The notes beneath the pieces are model-generated. The model saw only the letters and a list, made by a program, of their open reading frames with translations. It was not told where the DNA came from and did no database searches. Below, piece after piece: positions 44,543-49,555 of a DNA stretch of 49,555 bases (position 1 is its first letter; each line of letters opens with the position of its first letter). The position numbers and the translations under genes are program-made. The DNA is from Pseudomonadota bacterium (GTDB lineage Bacteria; Pseudomonadota; Alphaproteobacteria; Acetobacterales; Acetobacteraceae): the NCBI GenBank assembly GCA_021801255.1, contig JAJYYH010000048.1, positions 1-49,555 of the forward strand. The letters are read 5' to 3'.

Positions 44543-46447
44543 TCACGTCCGCGCCCGGCCACGCCGGCGATGGCGCAGGATGCCAAGCCCGATCGCGATC
44601 AGCGTCAGGATCGCCGGCACCAGCACGATATCGAACAGGCGGAGGAGCTGATCCAGGGCGTCGATATCCTCCTTGAGCGCGAGCTGCACGGCGCGAAGCT
44701 GCTGGCGGGTGGTGACGATCTCGCGGTTGGCGGCGTCGATCGCCTCGCGCTGCTCGGCGGTCACCACCGCCTGGCCGGCGCCCGATTGTCCGGCGCCTTC
44801 GCGGAGGTTTGCCAGATTCTTCTCGGTCTCCTCGAGATGCTTTTGCAGGTTCTGCTCGGTGCGGCGGAACTGCGCTTCGGCGCGGCGTTGCATGTCATCG
44901 ACCAGGGTGAAGGGACGGTCCGCCGAGCCCCGCGCGCGGAGCCCGATCAGCGCATCCCCCCCAGCCAGCGTGCCCACGAGATTGGCGAGGAACGGGCCAT
45001 TATCGCTGAACGGCTCGGCGTCTTCCTGGCCGAAGAAATCCTTCACCCGGACCCAGAAGCGATCAGCCATGATGTCGCTATCGGCGACAATCACGAGATT
45101 GGCCGGCGTTTCAGTATGATCCTTGAAGGGAGCGAGATCGGCGGGACGGGTCTGTCCCGCGGCGGGGGTGGGCGGTCCGGAAAACGCCGATTTCAGCATC
45201 CCATGGACGCGCGCGGCGACCACCCTTGGCCCACCCTCGGGCTTGAAGGCGGCGAGGATGGCGGCGGGATCGGGGTCGATCGCCAGCGTCTCGGCCGCGA
45301 TCAGCCCGGAGCGCGGGCTCGAGGTCAGAAGCGGCGTGAAGCTCACCGTGGCCCCCGGCTTGAGCGCGAGATAGCCGGGATCGGCCACCGTCACCTGCGC
45401 CAGATCGGCGGTCGCCGGGTCGTCGTGGTTGATGCCGTCGCGGATATTGAACCAGGGCACATAGTCGGTGACGGTCATGCGATCGCCAGGGCTGGCGCGC
45501 ACCCGCCAGGCGCCGGTGAGATCGCCCACCACCTGCTTCGGATCATAGGCGACGCCCCAGGCATCGAGCAGGCGATGGAGATCGGAGGCGGTATCGGTCG
45601 CCGGCATGCCGTTGGGGCCGGGAGTATCAGCCTCCATGGTGCTGCGCGGGTCGACCAGCAGCAACAATCGCCCGCCACGCATGACAAACTGGTCGATGGC
45701 GTATTGCGCCGGCTCCGGCAGATGCTGCGGCTGCACCACCAGCAAAACCGAAATCTCGGGATCGATGCTCCATGTGGTGAGCGGCACGGAGCGCACGGCG
45801 AAGCTCTGGCGCAGCAGCGTCATCGCCATCCAGGGCTGTCCGGCCCGCCCGCGCCCCTGGCTCATCATCATCGCCCGCGGATCGCCATCGACCGGCAGCG
45901 CCGACATCAGCCCGACCACCGCGCGCTTGGGGTTCGACAATTCATAAATCAGCCGCGTCACGTCATATTCGAGGAAACGCTCGCGCGCCTGCTGAAAGAA
46001 CGGAATAACCCGCTCGTCATCAAGCAGATTGGTCCCGGCGAGGCCGAAAAACACCTGGGAACCGCTCTGATCGACCGGCACCGCCTGGAGACCGAAGCTC
46101 AACGCCCGGTCCTCGGCCTCGCTGAAGGGCTCTGGATCGAAACTCTCCAGCCGCAGCATGCCGTGCGCGAGGCGGACATATTGCGCCAGCATTTCTTCCA
46201 CGCGCTGATGGTAGCCATCATAAAACGGCGCCCGCGCCCCGAGATCGCGCGAATAGAAGAGCCGCAGCGTGATCGGCTGTTTCAGCCCGCTCAGCACCTC
46301 GCGTGTGCCCGGTGAGAGGGTGTAGATATGGCCGGCAGTGAGGTCGAGCTGGGCCTCGGCGAGGCGGCTGTCGGCCAGCATGTTGAGCCCGATCAGGAGA
46401 GCCGCTAGGCCGATCAGGCCGAGGGCCGAAGCAGTCGCGCGCGGCAT
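44543..46447 (-). CDS. GldG-like ABC-system auxiliary protein
   Basis: The 634-residue protein has an N-terminal membrane helix, an IFT52/GldG-type periplasmic domain (YTLSPGTREVLSGLKQPITLRLFYS, VVGLMSALPVDGD, VMRGGRLLLLVDPRS), a long coiled coil (about residues 510-590) and a C-terminal helix before an Arg-rich tail. GldG partners the GldF permease and the GldA ATPase; in Bacteroidetes they serve gliding, elsewhere the function is unknown. ATG 46447 has GAAGG upstream; a TTG at 46453 overlaps the GldF stop. Confidence 0.85.
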   Translation of the reverse strand: MPRATASALGLIGLAALLIGLNMLADSRLAEAQLDLTAGHIYTLSPGTREVLSGLKQPITLRLFYSRDLGARAPFYDGYHQRVEEMLAQYVRLAHGMLRLESFDPEPFSEAEDRALSFGLQAVPVDQSGSQVFFGLAGTNLLDDERVIPFFQQARERFLEYDVTRLIYELSNPKRAVVGLMSALPVDGDPRAMMMSQGRGRAGQPWMAMTLLRQSFAVRSVPLTTWSIDPEISVLLVVQPQHLPEPAQYAIDQFVMRGGRLLLLVDPRSTMEADTPGPNGMPATDTASDLHRLLDAWGVAYDPKQVVGDLTGAWRVRASPGDRMTVTDYVPWFNIRDGINHDDPATADLAQVTVADPGYLALKPGATVSFTPLLTSSPRSGLIAAETLAIDPDPAAILAAFKPEGGPRVVAARVHGMLKSAFSGPPTPAAGQTRPADLAPFKDHTETPANLVIVADSDIMADRFWVRVKDFFGQEDAEPFSDNGPFLANLVGTLAGGDALIGLRARGSADRPFTLVDDMQRRAEAQFRRTEQNLQKHLEETEKNLANLREGAGQSGAGQAVVTAEQREAIDAANREIVTTRQQLRAVQLALKEDIDALDQLLRLFDIVLVPAILTLIAIGLGILRHRRRGRART

Positions 46448-46449
46448 GC

Positions 46450-47181
46450 TCAATCGGCCTTCCGATGTTCGAGGATCACGGTGTTGGCGACCAGCCAGAA
46501 TATCATGAAGGAGACGAGATAGATCACGTCGCGCGCGGCGATCAGGCCGCGGGTGAAGGTCTCGAAGCGATCGACGAGGGAGAGCTTCCGCGCGATGGTG
46601 GCGAGCACCGGAAGATTATGGCTGAGGAAATCCGTCACCACCGGGAAGGCGCTGGCGGCGAAGACGAAAGAAAGCGCGACGCCAAGGACGAAGGCGATGA
46701 CCTGGTTCTTGGTGATTGCCGAAGCCGCGGCACCGAGCGCCAGGAAACACCCGGCGATCAGCACGGCCCCGACATAGCCGGCGGCGATCATGCCGTTATC
46801 GGGGCTGCCCAGCACATTCACGGTGATGACGAAGGGGAAAGTGAGCGCCAGCGCGATCACCGTGAAGGCCCAGGCGGCGAGAAATTTTCCGACCACCGCC
46901 TGCCCCTGGCTCACCGGCAGCGTGAGCAGCAACTCGATGGTGCCGAGCCGGCGCTCCTCGGCCCAGAGCCGCATGGTGATGGCCGGCACCAGCAGCACGA
47001 ACACCCAGGGAAGGAATTGGAAGAAGGGCAGCAGATCGGCCTGATCACGCTCGAAAAAACCGCCGACGCTGAAGGTCAGCGTGCCTTGCAGGGCGAGGAA
47101 GATGACGATGAACACCCAGGCGACGGGGGTCGCGAAATACCCCGCGAATTCGCGCCAGGCGATGGCCAGCGTGGCGCGCAT
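46450..47181 (-). CDS. ABC-2 type permease, GldF-like
   Basis: This 243-residue protein has six membrane helices and the typical opening IAWREFAGYFATPVAWVFIVIFLALQGTLTF, then AEERRLGTIELLLTLPVSQGQAVVGKFLAAW. These match the GldF/NosY permease family. Its ATG immediately follows the ATPase stop. It should form the membrane pore of the Gld-like system. Confidence 0.9.
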   Translation of the reverse strand: MRATLAIAWREFAGYFATPVAWVFIVIFLALQGTLTFSVGGFFERDQADLLPFFQFLPWVFVLLVPAITMRLWAEERRLGTIELLLTLPVSQGQAVVGKFLAAWAFTVIALALTFPFVITVNVLGSPDNGMIAAGYVGAVLIAGCFLALGAAASAITKNQVIAFVLGVALSFVFAASAFPVVTDFLSHNLPVLATIARKLSLVDRFETFTRGLIAARDVIYLVSFMIFWLVANTVILEHRKAD

Positions 47182-47919
47182 TCAGGCCGCCTCCGCCGCT
47201 GGGCGGGTGAGGGCGCGAAACACTTCTTCCAGCCGGCCGGAGGGGTGGCGACGCGCCAACTCGGCGGGCGTGGCGTCGGCGACGACGCGCCCGGCGGCGA
47301 TGATCATGGCGCGTGAGCACACGGCTTCGACCTCTTCGAGGATGTGGGTGCTGATGATGATCGCCTTGTCGGGCGCCATGCGGGTGATCAGGGCGCGCAC
47401 CTCGAATTTCTGGTTGGGATCGAGCCCGTCGGTGGGCTCGTCGAGCACCAGCACCGGCGGGTCGTGGAGCAGCGCCTGGGCGAGGCCGACACGGCGCTTG
47501 AAGCCTTTCGAGAGGGTTTCCACCGGAAGCTGCCGCACGCCATCGAGGGTTGCCAGGGCGAGCGCCTGATCAACCCGATCGCGCGCCTCCCCGCCATGAT
47601 AGCCGCGCACCCGGGCGATGAAGCGGAGAAACCCCGCGACCGTCATCTCGGGATAGACCGGCGCGCCCTCGGGGAGAAAACCCAGCTCCCGGCGGGCGGC
47701 GACGGCATCGTTTTGCACGTCGTGGCCGTTGATACGGGCGCTGCCGCTGGTGGGCGTGACGAAGCCCGCGAGCATTTTCATCGTTGTCGATTTGCCCGCG
47801 CCATTGGGTCCGAGAAACCCCAACACCTCGCCCCGCGCGAGCGTAAAGCTCACGCCATCGACGGCGGTGAAGCCGCCGAAGCGTTTGGTCAGACCCGCGA
47901 TTTCGATCAGGGCGTCCAA
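47182..47919 (-). CDS. ABC ATPase of the Gld-like system
   Basis: The 245-residue ATPase has Walker A GPNGAGKST at residues 37-45, signature LSKGFKRRVGLAQAL, Walker B VLVLDEPTDGLDP and the H-loop STH, close to GldA/NatA/CcmA-type ATPases. The start is TTG at 47919 with GGGAGG and a 7-9-nt spacer; no ATG is available in range. It is the first gene of the five-gene minus-strand operon. Confidence 0.92.
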   Translation of the reverse strand: MDALIEIAGLTKRFGGFTAVDGVSFTLARGEVLGFLGPNGAGKSTTMKMLAGFVTPTSGSARINGHDVQNDAVAARRELGFLPEGAPVYPEMTVAGFLRFIARVRGYHGGEARDRVDQALALATLDGVRQLPVETLSKGFKRRVGLAQALLHDPPVLVLDEPTDGLDPNQKFEVRALITRMAPDKAIIISTHILEEVEAVCSRAMIIAAGRVVADATPAELARRHPSGRLEEVFRALTRPAAEAA

Positions 47920-48243
47920 GTGTTTTCCTCCCGGCCGGCGGGCGGGAATAGCGCATCTGGCCGCGAAGGCAAGGGGGGAGGAACCGCCGAGGGGGCGCGC
48001 ACGGGCTTGTCATTTGCGCAACCATGCAAAAACCACATATCAAAAATATCCCACCCGAAGATGGATGTGGGGATAGGAGGCGGCGGCAGCGCATCCCGCC
48101 CCGCCCATCCGCCTATTTTCCCGGCGGATCCCGAATGCCGATTCCCGGCCCCTGCGCGGGCTGGCGGAAACCGGCGACGCCTCGCGGTTGTCCCTGATTT
48201 GTCCAGGGCTTGGCGCCTGTCGTAAAGGAAGAGGAGGAAAATT
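47920..48243. other. Divergent intergenic region
   Basis: This 324-bp gene-free region separates the Gld-like operon from the lipoprotein gene. A relatively AT-rich stretch near 48010-48055 has TTGCGC (48014-48019) and TATCAA (48038-48043) with an 18-bp spacer, a weak plus-strand promoter candidate. A short 5-bp stem (CCCTG/CAGGG) lies near 48193-48209. Confidence 0.4.
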
Positions 48244-48981
48244 TTGAGCATGTCGCTTCCGCGCCGCTGGCGCGCCACGGCACTTTCCCTGAGCGTCCTG
48301 TTCTTGCTGAATTCCTGCGGCCCGCCCTATTCACCCAAGCCGATCGAAATGGCGCCGCCCGATAGCGCACCCGATCTCGCCACGGTTCCCGGTACCGAAA
48401 TCCGCATGTCGGCGCTATTCTACAATACCCCCGGCGCCATTCACGAGGAGTTTAGCGGCAAGCACGGGCTCTGGCGCGGCCGGGTGGTGATGGTGCAACT
48501 CACCCTGTCGTCGGACGAGAAGAACGCCACCGACCTGCTCATCGATTCCGCCTATGTCTCTTTCGGCGGCAAATACTACCCGGCGATCTCGCCCAAGGAG
48601 ACCTACGACGTCGCCTGGCCGGCCGCCAACCCGCTTTCTCCCTTGAAAGAGGATCTGTTCAACGCCGCCGTGGTCGGCTTCACGGTCATCACGCTCGGTT
48701 TGGGCTCGGTGATCTGGGTGCTGCCGACGCCCTTCGCCCAGCCCGCGCCGGACACCACGCCGTTCGGCCGCGATCTCAACTACAAGGCGCTAACCAGCAA
48801 TATCGCCCTGCAGCCGGGCACCTTCCGCAGCGGATTTTTGTTTTTTCACCTGCCGAAATCGGTTGATATGACCAAACTCGCCGGCGCCCAGATGGTGCTG
48901 CATTTCGTCACCAAGACGCCGACCATCGCCTCCCACGTGGTCACTTTTAATCTGCCCACGGCAGTCCCCGCCGCGCGCTGA
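48244..48981 (+). CDS. Lipoprotein of unknown function (full-length copy)
   Basis: The 245-residue protein has a signal with lipobox LLNSC (Cys25) and an early GPPYSPKPIEMAPPDSAPD segment. Its central part holds beta-strand-rich sequence (ALFYNTPGAIHEEF, RVVMVQLTLSSDEKNATDLLIDSAYVSFGGKYYP) and a possible hydrophobic segment (VVGFTVITLGLGSVIWVLP, residues about 142-160). I know no family. AGGAGG gives a 6-nt spacer to TTG 48244 and a longer 12-nt one to ATG 48250; TTG is tentatively chosen. A related but truncated gene follows. Confidence 0.75.
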   Translation: MSMSLPRRWRATALSLSVLFLLNSCGPPYSPKPIEMAPPDSAPDLATVPGTEIRMSALFYNTPGAIHEEFSGKHGLWRGRVVMVQLTLSSDEKNATDLLIDSAYVSFGGKYYPAISPKETYDVAWPAANPLSPLKEDLFNAAVVGFTVITLGLGSVIWVLPTPFAQPAPDTTPFGRDLNYKALTSNIALQPGTFRSGFLFFHLPKSVDMTKLAGAQMVLHFVTKTPTIASHVVTFNLPTAVPAAR

Positions 48982-49097
48982 GCGTTTCGGTCAGGGCAGC
49001 GACACCATGCGCCGCGCGCTCAAACGGCCTCCGGTATTTGTTCGCCCCCGGGTGGCAAATCGGCTCGCTATCCGCGCTTGAGACAAGGAGAGAGACA

Positions 49098-49445
49098 GTG
49101 CCGAACTCCGCCGCCCCAGGCCCCACGATAAGTCTGTTGCGCGCCACCGCGCTTTCGCTGGGCATGATGGTTCTGCTCGATTCCTGCTCCCCACCCTATT
49201 CACCAGAGATCCTTCCCATCACGCGGCCTGACCAATCTCCAGATGCCTATCAAATTCCCGATACCAACATAAAAATCGCGGCTTTTTTCTATAATCAGAA
49301 AGATTCCCTCAAGAAGATATTTCCCCAACACGCGAAATGGTTCTGGCGTGCCCATATCGCCACTGTCAGGGTGGCGATCGCCTATGACGGTCAAAACATC
49401 AATGAACTGACGTTCAATTCTGGGTATATATTAATTAGTCCATAA
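49098..49445 (+). pseudogene. Truncated paralogue of the preceding lipoprotein
   Basis: This 115-residue product matches the first about 115 residues of the previous lipoprotein: RATALSLG, then SCSPPYSPEILPITRPDQSPDA, ALFYN-like AAFFYNQ and LTFNSGYILISP against LLIDSAYVSFGG. It ends early with TAA in an AT-rich stretch. The start is GTG at 49098 with AAGGAG upstream, and the lipobox is LLDSC. Either a decayed duplicate or a short stand-alone lipoprotein. Confidence 0.6.
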
Positions 49446-49555
49446 GTATATTCATATTCATGCGGCGTATTTGAGCGATGGCTTTTGAAAGAAGGATCTG
49501 ATTTTTCGTGCGTCATTTTGTAACGCTCGCATCGCACGGCGAACCTTCCTGGCGA

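Noticed and set aside
44384-46315. Long open frame (643 codons) on the plus strand
   Set aside because: Antisense to the gldG-like gene; the real gene has the signal, domain and coiled-coil features of its family.

Overview
This is a gene-dense, high-GC window with overlapping operons, typical of an alphaproteobacterium. The short HprK lacking its N-terminal domain, the hprK-rapZ-EIIA-HPr-EI cluster without sugar permeases, the emrRAB-type cluster and the acidophile/acetic-acid-bacterium flavour of many proteins suggest the Rhodospirillales and probably the Acetobacteraceae. That placement is inference, because no rRNA gene is present.

Layout. 1-2205 is the end of a prophage-like element. 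It has small plus-strand phage-type genes, then a minus-strand module with an ImmA/IrrE metallopeptidase, a secreted triple-repeat protein and a small membrane protein, and it abuts the 3' end of tRNA-Lys(CTT) at 2206-2281. 2398-3187 is a decapitated IS21-family element (left end plus truncated istA). A lone enoyl-CoA hydratase follows on the minus strand. 4104-8207 is a regulatory phosphotransferase cascade (HprK, RapZ, EIIA, HPr, EI), followed by UppP and an exported SGNH hydrolase.

9859-17241 (minus) is a translationally coupled catabolic operon. In transcription order it encodes a Tat-exported LivK-type binding protein, a zeta-class GST/maleylacetoacetate isomerase, a metallo-beta-lactamase-fold protein, an aromatic-ring flavin monooxygenase, a DUF2783-homogentisate dioxygenase fusion and fumarylacetoacetase. 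Together these would take up and hydroxylate an aromatic acid, open the homogentisate ring and release fumarate plus acetoacetate. Divergent from it is a KstD/fumarate-reductase-like flavoprotein whose 3' end overlaps a convergent IclR regulator gene; a NUDIX gene and a malate/lactate dehydrogenase-family gene follow.

21872-28398 carries a Bcr/CflA drug exporter, two orphan small proteins, a marR-emrA-emrB tripartite efflux operon with a palindrome and a consensus -10 upstream of marR, an NnrU/ICMT-like membrane protein and a GtrA flippase-like protein. 28556-35565 is a complete peptide/nickel-type ABC importer with two tandem paralogous binding proteins (A1-A2-B-C-D-F). A small cytochrome c, a hypothetical gene, an IS1595-type transposase remnant and a divergent Nramp transporter follow. 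38754-42907 (minus) holds secA, a beta-carbonic anhydrase and an exported trypsin-like protease whose start overlaps the anhydrase stop.

42995-47919 (minus) is a GldA/GldF/GldG-like ABC system with a DUF4340 protein and a NUDIX hydrolase, all coupled. The right edge has two tandem paralogous lipoprotein genes, the second truncated in an AT-rich stretch.

The most interesting items for follow-up are the DUF2783-dioxygenase fusion and degenerate MBL protein inside the homogentisate operon, the ImmA plus beta-repeat secreted protein module, the coupled carbonic anhydrase-protease pair, the Gld-like system outside gliding bacteria, and the divergent Nramp whose ribosome-binding site lies in a hairpin.
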